Of a DNA stretch of 64,000 bases, positions 1 through 8,360 are shown one piece after another. Numbering within the stretch: position 1 is the stretch's first letter; each line of letters begins with the position of its first letter. Made by a program: the position numbers and the translations under genes. The notes below the pieces were generated by a model, which was given only the letters and a program-made list of their open reading frames with translations, ran no database searches and was not told the origin of the DNA. The stretch is taken from NCBI RefSeq assembly GCF_900104685.1, contig NZ_LT629755.1, positions 2,976,001-3,040,000 on the forward strand, read 5' to 3'. Source of the stretch: Agromyces flavus (GTDB lineage Bacteria; Actinomycetota; Actinomycetes; Actinomycetales; Microbacteriaceae).

Positions 1-1395
1 GTCAGCACCACCGAACCCGGGGTCGAACCCGCGGTCGCCCCGCACGTGAGCGTCGTGCTCTCCGACGGCAGTGCGCACGAGGCGCACATGCCGCCCGCGT
101 ACGCCTCGCCGTGCGGCGACGCCGAGTGGGACGACCAGGCGCCGCGCAGCGACGCCGAGGTCGTGAACCGCCACGACGTCGCGCTGCTCGCGCTCGAGAC
201 GCCGGCCGCACGGCATCTCGGCTACGTGCCGCTGCCGGATGCCGCGCCGGCCGTCGCGGCGAGGTCGCGAGTGTACCTCCTCGACTTCCCGCACGGCGAC
301 GACGGCCAACTCGCCGACGGCACCACGTGGAAGATCCGCAACGTCACGTCGCGGCTGTACCACGACGTCGCGACCGAGAGCGGCTCGTCGGGCGGCGCCT
401 TCTTCGACCGGAGCTTCCGCCTGCTCGGCCTGCACCAGGGCGGGATCCGCTCCACCCGGAGCGGACGCGAGGTGAAGCGAGGCCGGCTGGTGCCGCTGCG
501 CCTCTTCTACGACGCGCTGGCGGGACTCGTCGCCGACGACATCGCCCCCGCCGAGATCTGGCGCCTCGACGGGGACCGCACGCAGCTCGTCGTCGGGCGC
601 GACCTGTTCGTTTCCGCGGTCGCCGCTGCGGCCGAGGAGAACGGGCCGGTTCGCGGCATCCGGGTCAAGCGCCGCCGCCCCGCCGAGGCCGACGAGGCCG
701 GACTGGGCTTCTCGTACCGGATCCTCGTCGAGCTGCTGCTGCGCCGCGGCGCGGCGCACGTGCCCGTCGCGCTTCCGCTCGACGAACCGGTGGCCGACCT
801 CGTCGGCGACCTGCGCCGGCGGGTGGAGTCCGCGGGGATCGCGCTGACGGCGCCCGGACTCGACGAGGCCCCGCCGGCCGGTACCACGCTCGAGACGTCC
901 GCTCGAGAACGCGCGCACCGGCTCGCGGCCGCCGTCGACGAGGCCGCGGCGGCGACCGGCCGCACGGTGTGGTTCTTCGTCGACAACCCGTCGGTGCCGC
1001 TCAGCGAGTCGGCGCGCCTCGAGCTCGAGGCGTTCGTCGCGGAATCGCTCGCGCTCCCCGGCATCCGGCTCGTCATCGCCGGCCTCGAGACCGTGCCGCT
1101 CGCCGGCCTCGAGTTCTCGAGCCCCGCGGCCGCGGATCCGACCGGCCCGCACGGACTCGTCGTCGACTACGTCGGGGGCTTCTCGCGCGAGGACCTGTTG
1201 GACTGCCTCACGCGCGCCTCGCAGGACCTCACCGGCGACGTGGACTCCGATCGGATCGCCTTCGTCGTCGACATGCTCCTGGGTGAACTCGACGACTTCA
1301 ACGGCGAGTTCCGGGACGCCGACCTCGAACGGGTGGTCACCGGGCTGCAGCCGTTCCTCGAGTACCTCCGCGCGCAGGGCGGCGGCGGGCCGTGA
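1..1395 (+). CDS. Trypsin-like serine protease with C-terminal STAND-like domain lacking a P-loop (5' partial)
   Basis: The frame is open from base 1, so the true start lies outside the window; the first internal Met codon (46) is in mid-domain. The protease part shows the Asp motif HDVALLAL (Asp at 175-177) and the Ser motif GSSGGAF (Ser at 388-390) followed by a substrate-pocket strand LLGLHQGG. The catalytic His must lie upstream. From about base 590 a second module begins with VVGRD, resembling the start of STAND NTPase domains, and later has a Walker-B/sensor-like stretch VWFFVDN and LPGIRLVIAG, but no GxxxxGKS/T sequence is present between them, so it looks like an inactive STAND fold (inference). 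The stop overlaps the next start (GTGA at 1392-1395), indicating translational coupling to the STAND ATPase gene. The function, protease effector or sensor of a conflict cassette, is inferred from context. Confidence 0.8.
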   Translation, partial: VSTTEPGVEPAVAPHVSVVLSDGSAHEAHMPPAYASPCGDAEWDDQAPRSDAEVVNRHDVALLALETPAARHLGYVPLPDAAPAVAARSRVYLLDFPHGDDGQLADGTTWKIRNVTSRLYHDVATESGSSGGAFFDRSFRLLGLHQGGIRSTRSGREVKRGRLVPLRLFYDALAGLVADDIAPAEIWRLDGDRTQLVVGRDLFVSAVAAAAEENGPVRGIRVKRRRPAEADEAGLGFSYRILVELLLRRGAAHVPVALPLDEPVADLVGDLRRRVESAGIALTAPGLDEAPPAGTTLETSARERAHRLAAAVDEAAAATGRTVWFFVDNPSVPLSESARLELEAFVAESLALPGIRLVIAGLETVPLAGLEFSSPAAADPTGPHGLVVDYVGGFSREDLLDCLTRASQDLTGDVDSDRIAFVVDMLLGELDDFNGEFRDADLERVVTGLQPFLEYLRAQGGGGP

Positions 1396-4300
1396 GCGCC
1401 CCACCGCCCACGAGCGGAGCACCCGCGGCCACCGCCGACGCGGGTGCGCTCGACGCGGCACGCGAGTACGCCGCACTGTCCGGACCCTTCGATCCCGTGC
1501 AGGCGCTGCAGCACGGCGACACGACGCCGGCGGATGCCGCGAGCCTGACCACCGTCGCGGCGAGCCTGTCGCAGGACTGCGACAAGGTCATGCCGAGCGG
1601 CGGCGCGGGCGGATGGCTCATGCGCGGCGCCATCCGCCGACGCGTGCTGGACCGGCTCGCGGCCGACGGCACGCTCCCGGCGGCGGTCGAGCGGCGGCGC
1701 GCGGCCGCGCCCGACGCCGCGACGGTCGACCTGCTGGATGCCCTCGAGGGGCGTGGCATCTTCACCGCCGAATCCATCGACGCCGCGGTCGCGGACGCCG
1801 ATCGCACGCTCCTCGAGCGGATGGCGGTGGGTCTTGGCCGCGCCGACGGGCACGGGCCGATGCGAGGCGAGCTTCCGCGCGTCAAGTCGGCGCTCACCCG
1901 GCTCGAGCTGCTCGGCTCGGGGCGTGCGGTCACGACCGATCACCGGCCCGACCACGAGGCGGAGCTCGACCGGATCATCGGCTGGCTCGACTCGGGGTTC
2001 GCGACGGGCCCGGCGCTGGCGCTCTACATCGAGGGGGCGCGTGGCGCACGCACGTCGGCGCTCATGGAGGAGGTCGCCGCGCGACTGCTGGTCCGCGACG
2101 ACGACTGGATCGTCGTCCGCCTCGACTTCGACCGGGCCGGCCTCGACGTGCAGGACACGGTCGGGCTGACCATGGAGCTCGCCCGCCAGGTCGCGACGCA
2201 GCTGCCCGGATCGGAGGCGGCGATCCAGCAGGCGCGCCAGCGCGCCGCGGGCACGATGCCCGGCCGGTCGCCGCTGAAGGGCGACAGCCCCGAGCGCGTG
2301 CCCGAGGAACTCGGCCTGGTCCTCCAGCACGCGCTGTCGTACCCGCAGCGCCGCTTGCTGATGGTCCTGGACGACCTCGAACTGCTGCGCGGGCGCGGCG
2401 CGACGCATCCGGCCCGCCTGTTCGAGTGGATCGACGAGCTGGTGGATGTCACGCACGCACCGGTCGCGGTGGTCGGTGCGGGCCACGGCGACGCGCTGGG
2501 CAGCGTGCACGCGCGCATCGGCCAGCGGATCGAACTGCCCGGCCTCGACGACGCCAGCGCCGAACGCGAGCTCGAGCACCTCGGCGTGGATGCCGCCGAC
2601 CGGGAGGCGGTGCGCGCGATCGCCGACGGTGATCCACTCACCCTTCGGCTCGCCGCGCGCGTCGTCACCGCGCACGGTCCCGACGCACTGCTCCGCGCAG
2701 CCGGACGCGGCGCGTTGACGGCGACGTACCTGTACCGCGTGCTGCTCTCGGGAGTGGAGGACGCCGACCTGCGCCGCGTCGCGGGCGCGGCGCTCGTGGT
2801 GCGGCGGCTCGACCCCGAGGCGGTGCACGCGGTGGTCGGCCCGCGCTCGGGCCTTCGCGGGCTCAGCGCCGAGCGCGCCGCAGAGCTGTTCGACGGACTC
2901 GCGCGCCTGGACTGGATGATGGAACGCGATCCGGTCGCGCCGGGGTTCATCCGTCCGAGGCCCGACCTCCGCGCGGCCGTGCTGCCGCATCTCTACGAGT
3001 CGGCGCCCACGCGCTCGACGGCGCTCGACCGGGCCGCCGCGCGATGGTTCGACCTCCGACCCGAACCCTGGGCGGCCGCCGAGGCCGCGTACCACCGACT
3101 CCAACTCATGCGACGCCGAGCCGAACCGCCCGACATCCCGCGCGAGACGCTTGCGCGCATCGACCTCGACGCCATCGCCGAGCTGCCGCCCCAGGCGCAG
3201 GACCTCGTGCGGCGGGCGCGGAGCGTCCGAACGCGCACGGCGCCCACCGCCGCTCCGACCGACCCGGGCCACGCCCCGGACGACGACGACGTGCGGGAGT
3301 TGCGCGCCGCAAACGACCGCTCCGACTGGCTGGAGGGCGACCACCTGTACGCGCGGGCCTTCGCGCGCGCCGCCCTCGCACCGGGCACCCCTGCCGCCGA
3401 CACCGCGCTGACGTTCCTCTGGCGGTCCGGGCGCTGGAGCGAGGCGCGCCGCCTCGTCGACCGTCTCGGTGGATGGCGACCGACCGGACCCGTCCCGCAG
3501 CGGCTCGCGAGCGCTCGGCTCGACACCATCTGCCGGCTCGAGATCGGGGCCGAGACGGATTTCGACGCGCTCGTGGACGCGCTCGGCGCCGACACGGCGT
3601 TCACGGCAGCCGCCGTGTCGCTCGCCGCCGAGCCGATGCTCGCGAGCCTGCTCGGCGGGGGCCTCCGCTTCGCACTGCACGCGATCGGCGCGGCCGTGCC
3701 CGACCGGCGAACCGGCGGGGACCCGGATGCGGCGGCCATCCGCCGCTGGGCGCCCGGCGGACCGGAGCCGACCCGACGCGGTGGCCGAACGGCAGAGGTC
3801 TCGTCGGTCGTGCCGGCGGGCTGGGTGCGCATCGCCGACCGCACGGGTGCGGCGATCCCGTCCGACTCCGACCCGGCGGTCGCCATGGCGCGCACCGCCG
3901 CCGTGCTGAGCCCGTTCGCCGACGTGGTCGACACCATGAGCCGCCTGCCCTCGCACGCCTACCTCGGCGGGTACGCCGCGGCCGCGCGGCCGCGACTGGA
4001 CGCCCTCGGCTTCCTCGCACCATCCGGCGCACGACCGTGGCACGACCGCGTGCCCACCGGCGCCGGCCTCGCGGTGCGGAGCCTCGCGGACCTGGGGCTG
4101 CTGGCCGAGTTCGCCGGTGCCGCCGCGCACCTCCGCCGGGACCGCGACCTGCGACTCGTCGCGATCGCCGCGGAGCGCTGGCGCCGCACCGTCGCCGGCG
4201 CGTGGTCGTACGGGAGCCGGCGTCCGCCCGCGGGCTGGGACCGTGCCCTCGACGTCACGCTCGCGGATCGCCTCGCGACGATCGTCGACGCGTCGGACCC

Positions 4301-4580
4301 GGTCGGGATCGCGCACGCCCACCTCGAGGCGTGGGCGCCGGAGCTCGCGAGCGGGAGCGAGGTGCTGCGCGTCATCCGCGAGCGTTCGCCGTCGCTGCTC
4401 GCGGCCGCGACCGGCGCTGCGGCCCGCAACGGCCCCGGCGCCGCCGCGGCGCTGCTGCTCCGGCGCGGGCTGCCGAGCGCGTTCGCGCCGGCCGTGGCCG
4501 TGCTCGTCGCGCTCGACCCGCCACCACCGACGACCCGACCGGCACCGCGTGCCGGCCCCGCAGAAGGGACACGATCATGA
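1392..4580 (+). CDS. Large STAND-type NTPase-like protein with degenerate Walker A
   Basis: 1062 residues, GTG start overlapping the previous stop by 4 bp. Residues 1-170 are a helical N-terminal region with no fold I recognise. About 175-480 is a STAND NTPase: P-loop position GARGARTS at 215-222, Walker B LLMVLDDLE with Asp327-Asp328, a sensor-like strand VAVVGAG, and the STAND GxP motif GDPLTLRLAA. The canonical Gly-Lys of the P-loop is Arg-Thr, so ATP hydrolysis is doubtful. A winged-helix-like segment (about 450-560) follows, as in other STAND proteins, then a long alpha-helical C-terminal half that could be TPR-like superstructure for ligand sensing. STAND proteins act as switches that oligomerise on detecting a trigger. 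It sits between a protease gene and a protease-nuclease gene with 4-bp overlaps on both sides, so it most likely controls them. Confidence 0.8.
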   Translation: MSAPPPTSGAPAATADAGALDAAREYAALSGPFDPVQALQHGDTTPADAASLTTVAASLSQDCDKVMPSGGAGGWLMRGAIRRRVLDRLAADGTLPAAVERRRAAAPDAATVDLLDALEGRGIFTAESIDAAVADADRTLLERMAVGLGRADGHGPMRGELPRVKSALTRLELLGSGRAVTTDHRPDHEAELDRIIGWLDSGFATGPALALYIEGARGARTSALMEEVAARLLVRDDDWIVVRLDFDRAGLDVQDTVGLTMELARQVATQLPGSEAAIQQARQRAAGTMPGRSPLKGDSPERVPEELGLVLQHALSYPQRRLLMVLDDLELLRGRGATHPARLFEWIDELVDVTHAPVAVVGAGHGDALGSVHARIGQRIELPGLDDASAERELEHLGVDAADREAVRAIADGDPLTLRLAARVVTAHGPDALLRAAGRGALTATYLYRVLLSGVEDADLRRVAGAALVVRRLDPEAVHAVVGPRSGLRGLSAERAAELFDGLARLDWMMERDPVAPGFIRPRPDLRAAVLPHLYESAPTRSTALDRAAARWFDLRPEPWAAAEAAYHRLQLMRRRAEPPDIPRETLARIDLDAIAELPPQAQDLVRRARSVRTRTAPTAAPTDPGHAPDDDDVRELRAANDRSDWLEGDHLYARAFARAALAPGTPAADTALTFLWRSGRWSEARRLVDRLGGWRPTGPVPQRLASARLDTICRLEIGAETDFDALVDALGADTAFTAAAVSLAAEPMLASLLGGGLRFALHAIGAAVPDRRTGGDPDAAAIRRWAPGGPEPTRRGGRTAEVSSVVPAGWVRIADRTGAAIPSDSDPAVAMARTAAVLSPFADVVDTMSRLPSHAYLGGYAAAARPRLDALGFLAPSGARPWHDRVPTGAGLAVRSLADLGLLAEFAGAAAHLRRDRDLRLVAIAAERWRRTVAGAWSYGSRRPPAGWDRALDVTLADRLATIVDASDPVGIAHAHLEAWAPELASGSEVLRVIRERSPSLLAAATGAAARNGPGAAAALLLRRGLPSAFAPAVAVLVALDPPPPTTRPAPRAGPAEGTRS

Positions 4581-6589
4581 CCGACTCACGACCCGATCAG
4601 GAACAGCGGCTCGAGGGAGTCCGCCGCCGTCTCGCCGATTCGCCCGCGCTGCGGGAACTCATCGACCGCAAGGCGAAGGCCGGCGAACTGCCCGCCGACC
4701 TCGTCCCGCCGAGGTCGGTGGATGCGCTCGACCGGGGCAGCGAGCTCGAGAGCGTGCTCGGCGTCGACTCGCTCGAGGCCATCGTCCGCCGGGTGGGTCG
4801 CCCGCCGCTCGTCGTGCGCAACGACGCCGTCGAGCTCGAGGAACTGCCGGACTTCCCGGCGGGCACCGACGCGCTCATCAAGGGCGCCGAGCGCACCGTG
4901 CGGTCGGTCGGCCGCGTCGAGTTCGTCAACCACGCGATGGCGTGGGGCGGCACGGGGTGGGTGATCCACGAAGAGGGCGACTCGGCCCGCATCGTCGCCA
5001 CGAACCGGCACGTCGCGAAGGTCGTCGCCCAGCGCGGGCTCGACGGCAGCGGCGTCTTCCTCCGCGCACCGTTCACCGGGCTGCCGTACGGTGCCGAGCT
5101 CGACTTCAAGGAGGAGGTCGACTCCAATCCCGGCGACGCGGCGCCCGTGCGCGTGACGGCGATCACCTACCTGGCCGACGACGCGGCACCGGATGTCGCG
5201 CTCCTGCGCATCGAGGGCGACGACCTGCCCTCGGCCCTGCCGCTCGCCGACGCGGGGGCCGAGTCGGAGCAGCTCGTCGCGATCATCGGCTACCCGGCCT
5301 ACGACTCGCGGAACGACGCATCCGACCAGGCGCGGTACTTCCGCGACCTCTACGAGGTCAAGCGGTTCGCACCCGGCCGGGTCATGCAGGCGCTCGGCGA
5401 CGGCAGGGCGCTGACCCACGACTGCACGAGCCTCGGCGGCAACTCCGGCTCGCCGCTGATCGGCCTGGACGACGGGCGCGTGGTCGGGCTGCATTACGCG
5501 GGCCAGTACGGCATCGCCAACAGCGCGGTCGGCGTCGACACGCTGCGCCGCCTCATCGACGGCGAGCGCCCGGCCCTGTCGGCCGGCTTCGAGGCGTCGC
5601 GCGAGCGCCGGGCGACGGCCGGGACCGAGTCGGCGTCCGACGGCGTGCACCGCCCCGACTTCTTCGACGGACGCGCCGGGTACGACGTCGACTTCCTCGG
5701 CGCGGGGCTCGTCGCACCGTGGCCCGGCGTGCCGGCCGCGCTCGAGCCCGGCCTCGCCCACCCGAGCGACGAGGACGCGGCGCGACCGTTCGAGCTGCGG
5801 TACACGCACTTCGGCGTGAAGTACCACCTGGCCCGCCGACAGCCGCTCATCACCGCGGTCAACATCGACGGCGAGCACCCCGTGCGCATCAAGCGCGAGG
5901 GCGACAAGTGGTTCCGCGACGAGCGGATCCCGCTCGACGCGCAGCTCGGTCGCGACGACTACGGCGATCCCGAGATCGACCGCGGTCACATGGTCCGGCG
6001 CGAGGATCCGAACTGGGATCCGGACGCGAGCGGTCCGTCCGATGTCACGCAGCGGGCCCGGCTGGCCAACGACGACACGTTCCACTACACGAACTCGGCG
6101 CTCCAGCACTCGCGCATGAACCAGGGCAAGCAGCTCTGGCAGGGCCTCGAAAACTACATCCTCGACAGCGCGCGGACCGAGGGGTTCAAGGCGTGCGTCT
6201 TCACCGGGCCGATCCTCCGGAACGACGATCCGATGCTCGCCGCAGGCCTGCCGGTGCCGCAGGAGTTCTGGAAGCTCGTGGTGATGCCGGCGACGACGGA
6301 TGGCGCGGGGCCGCGCCTGCACGCCACCGCCTATCTGCTCAGCCAGGGCGAGCTGATCCGCGACCTGCTGCAGAAGCGCTCGCGCGTCGAGGGCCTGGAG
6401 GGCTTCGTGCTCGGGGCGTACCGCACGTTCCAGATCGCGATCGCCGACCTCGCGGAGGCCACGGGGATGGACCTCGCGGCGTACGTGCCGTTCGATCCGC
6501 TCGGCGCGACGCGCATCGGCACCGAGGCGATCGAGTCGGGCGAGCCGCTCTTCGTGCCGCTGGGCACGCTCGACCAGATCGTGACCTGA
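4577..6589 (+). CDS. Trypsin-like protease fused to DNA/RNA non-specific endonuclease
   Basis: 670 residues; ATG overlaps the stop of the STAND gene (ATGA, 4577-4580). The N-terminal 105 residues are charged and helical, perhaps an adaptor region. About 110-340 is a trypsin/V8-fold protease with a complete triad: His145 (TNRHVAK), Asp206 (PDVALLRI) and Ser290 (GNSGSP). About 410-665 is an Endonuclease_NS (NucA/Serratia nuclease) domain: the DRGH motif is D468-H471 and the Mg-binding region reads TNSALQHSRMNQG followed by LWQGLE. No signal peptide is present, so unlike secreted Serratia-type nucleases it would act in the cytoplasm, which fits a suicide or DNA-destroying effector. Whether the protease cleaves the nuclease free, or degrades targets itself, is unknown. 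Both active sites look intact. Confidence 0.88.
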   Translation: MTDSRPDQEQRLEGVRRRLADSPALRELIDRKAKAGELPADLVPPRSVDALDRGSELESVLGVDSLEAIVRRVGRPPLVVRNDAVELEELPDFPAGTDALIKGAERTVRSVGRVEFVNHAMAWGGTGWVIHEEGDSARIVATNRHVAKVVAQRGLDGSGVFLRAPFTGLPYGAELDFKEEVDSNPGDAAPVRVTAITYLADDAAPDVALLRIEGDDLPSALPLADAGAESEQLVAIIGYPAYDSRNDASDQARYFRDLYEVKRFAPGRVMQALGDGRALTHDCTSLGGNSGSPLIGLDDGRVVGLHYAGQYGIANSAVGVDTLRRLIDGERPALSAGFEASRERRATAGTESASDGVHRPDFFDGRAGYDVDFLGAGLVAPWPGVPAALEPGLAHPSDEDAARPFELRYTHFGVKYHLARRQPLITAVNIDGEHPVRIKREGDKWFRDERIPLDAQLGRDDYGDPEIDRGHMVRREDPNWDPDASGPSDVTQRARLANDDTFHYTNSALQHSRMNQGKQLWQGLENYILDSARTEGFKACVFTGPILRNDDPMLAAGLPVPQEFWKLVVMPATTDGAGPRLHATAYLLSQGELIRDLLQKRSRVEGLEGFVLGAYRTFQIAIADLAEATGMDLAAYVPFDPLGATRIGTEAIESGEPLFVPLGTLDQIVT

Positions 6590-6602
6590 CGCCGGGGGGC
6601 GA

Positions 6603-6639
6603 GGGCGGATGCCGCCGCGGGGGCACGCGGCATCCGCCC
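6603..6639 (+). terminator. Hairpin after the protease/STAND/nuclease operon
   Basis: A perfect 13-bp inverted repeat, GGGCGGATGCCGC at 6603-6615 and its complement at 6627-6639, separated by 11 nt, lies 14 bp after the nuclease stop. There is no U-tract, which is common for GC-rich actinobacterial terminators. It separates the cassette from the small gene that follows. The stem contains the GGATGCC word that is frequent in this genome. Confidence 0.7.
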
Positions 6640-6719
6640 TGTCAACGCCTCGCGGGATCTCGCGTTCCGGGGCATCATCGGCCGTGACGCCCACCGCGGC
6701 GCCGCTGGAGGGAGCCACT

Positions 6720-6932
6720 ATGGCCGAGACACCCGGAACGCAGGACGCCCCGATCGAGGACGGCGCCACCGAGGCCACCCGCGCAGAGCAGATTCGCGGA
6801 ATCCTCGACCAGGTCCGCGAGGACGTCCGCCTCGGGCACGCGCACGACGAAGGGGAGCTGCTGCGGCAGCGGCTCTCCGACGCCGGCATCGCCGTGAGCG
6901 AGGACGAGCTCGAGCAGTTCACCGACCGCTGA
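6720..6932 (+). CDS. Small acidic hypothetical protein
   Basis: 70 residues, ATG preceded by GGAGGG at good spacing. The protein is strongly acidic, helical in the middle (RAEQIRGILDQVREDV) and has no Cys and no membrane segment. I do not recognise a family. It follows the nuclease operon but is separated from it by a hairpin and a 130-bp spacer, so an antidote role for the upstream protease-nuclease is only a possibility; it may simply be a housekeeping small protein. Codon use is like the neighbours. Confidence 0.65.
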   Translation: MAETPGTQDAPIEDGATEATRAEQIRGILDQVREDVRLGHAHDEGELLRQRLSDAGIAVSEDELEQFTDR

Positions 6933-7007
6933 TCGCGGAGGTCGGCGCGGCGGGGGCATCCACGGCAGGATGGAACCGCCGCGACGTGCGCGGCGGATGG
7001 AGGCGGC

Positions 7008-7904
7008 GTGGTCGGCAAGGTGGTCATCTCGGGTCCCGCGTCGTGGAATCGGATCGTGCTGCTCGAGCACCTGCCCGAGCCCGTGCCGCACATGCAGTTC
7101 GCGCTCGGCGACCACGAGACCGTGGGCGGCACGTCGGCGGGCAAGGCCCTCGGGCTCGCCGCGCTCGGCCGCGAGGTCGAGCTGTTCACGCTCATCGGGC
7201 CCGACGGCGACGGCGATCGGCTTCGCGAGGTGCTCGTGCGCGTGCCCGGCCTCGAACTGCACGCGATCGACGGCGGCCGCACCGAGCGTCACCTCAACCT
7301 CATGACGCCCATCGGCGAGCGCGTGTCGCTCTACCTGTCGACGCCCGACGACCGCCCGACGCGGGATGACGCGCGCCTCGAGGCCGAGATGGAGACGGCC
7401 GCGGCGATCGTGCTCGACCTCTCGGAGCGGTCCCGGCGGATGATCCCCGACGCGCGCGCGAGCGGGCGGCCGATCTGGACCGACGTGCACGACTACGACG
7501 GCACCGCCGAGTTCCACCGGCCGTTCCTCGACGCGGCCGAGGCGATCTTCATGAACGCCGACCGCGTCGGCGGCGACCCACTGCCGTTCATGCGCCACCG
7601 GATCGACGAGGGCGCGAGGCTCGTGGTCTGCACCCTCGGCGCCGAAGGGGCTGTCGCGGTTGTGGCGCTCGAGGGCGGCGGGATGTCGGAGCACCGCGTG
7701 GACGCGGTGCCGGTCGAGGTGCTCGACACCAACGGCGCGGGCGACGCGTTCATGGCCGGGGTGCTGCATGCGACGCTCGAGGGAGCCGGCATCGACGCCG
7801 CCCTCCGGCTCGGCGCCGAGCAGGCCGCGGCGGTGCTCGGCACGCCGCACCTGCACCCGTCGCTCGACGCGCTGCTCGCGCACGCGGCCTCGCCGGCCGA
7901 GTAG
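7008..7904 (+). CDS. PfkB/ribokinase-family carbohydrate kinase
   Basis: 298 residues, GTG start with GGAGG six bases upstream. The PfkB signature DTNGAGDAF is at residues 240-248 with catalytic base Asp246 and the anion-hole glycines; the N-terminal substrate side has the family glycine run GGTSAGKALGLAALG. The family transfers phosphate from ATP to a sugar or nucleoside hydroxyl. The substrate cannot be read from sequence, and neighbours give no pathway clue: the gene stands alone between the small acidic protein and a convergent stress operon. Length is typical of ribokinases. Confidence 0.85.
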   Translation: MVGKVVISGPASWNRIVLLEHLPEPVPHMQFALGDHETVGGTSAGKALGLAALGREVELFTLIGPDGDGDRLREVLVRVPGLELHAIDGGRTERHLNLMTPIGERVSLYLSTPDDRPTRDDARLEAEMETAAAIVLDLSERSRRMIPDARASGRPIWTDVHDYDGTAEFHRPFLDAAEAIFMNADRVGGDPLPFMRHRIDEGARLVVCTLGAEGAVAVVALEGGGMSEHRVDAVPVEVLDTNGAGDAFMAGVLHATLEGAGIDAALRLGAEQAAAVLGTPHLHPSLDALLAHAASPAE

Positions 7905-7925
7905 CCCGCGGCGCGCGACCTCGGC

Positions 7926-8360
7926 CTACTGCGGATTGCGCGCGCGCATGAAGGTGCGGCCGCCGACCTCGGTCGTCTCGACGCGAACCCAGCGGTCCTT
8001 GGCCTCGGGCGCCCACGGCGTGACGCCGAGGCCCTCGACGCGCTGGATCTCGCTCTCGCGCTCCAGCTGGCGGGCGCGGCCCTTCAGTACCACGCTGTAC
8101 GCCTCCTCGTCGGAGTACCCGTCGACCTCGAACGCCACGTTGGCGTGGATGGTGAGCTCGAGCAGCTTCGTGCCGGGCGCCGTGCGGAACACGATGGCCT
8201 TGCCGTCGGGGCCGTCGTCGACGCGGTGGTTCACGGGGAAGATGTCGACCTCGCCGGCCGCCGCCACCGCGATGCGGCCGAAGGGCGCGTCCGCGATGAG
8301 GCGCCAGCACTCGTCCTCGCTGAGCGCGCGCGTGGGCGGGCGCTCGTCGTCTCCGTTCAT
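7926..8360 (-). CDS. Pyridoxamine 5'-phosphate oxidase-family flavin/nucleotide-binding protein
   Basis: 144 residues. The split-barrel PPOX-like pattern is clear: an N-terminal helix with SEDECWRLIADAPFGRIAV, the strand FPVNHRVD, IVFRTAPGTKL for phosphate/FMN contact, and AFEVDG. Such proteins bind FMN or F420; the reaction is unknown. The start overlaps the stop of the MBL hydrolase gene by 4 bp, making it the third gene of a leftward operon USP - MBL hydrolase - PPOX. Similar trios are typical of hypoxia or dormancy regulons in actinobacteria, but no regulator site is recognised here. Confidence 0.85.
   Translation of the reverse strand: MNGDDERPPTRALSEDECWRLIADAPFGRIAVAAAGEVDIFPVNHRVDDGPDGKAIVFRTAPGTKLLELTIHANVAFEVDGYSDEEAYSVVLKGRARQLERESEIQRVEGLGVTPWAPEAKDRWVRVETTEVGGRTFMRARNPQ

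Noticed and set aside
1167..4322. Very long antisense reading frame opposite the STAND gene (over 1000 codons)
   Set aside because: GC-rich antisense frame with Arg/Pro/Ala bias and no motif or ribosome site; the sense gene has recognisable motifs and overlap-linked neighbours.
3044..4576. 5' extension of the protease-nuclease frame
   Set aside because: Arg/Pro-rich translation of another frame; the ATG at 4577 with ATGA overlap is the natural start.
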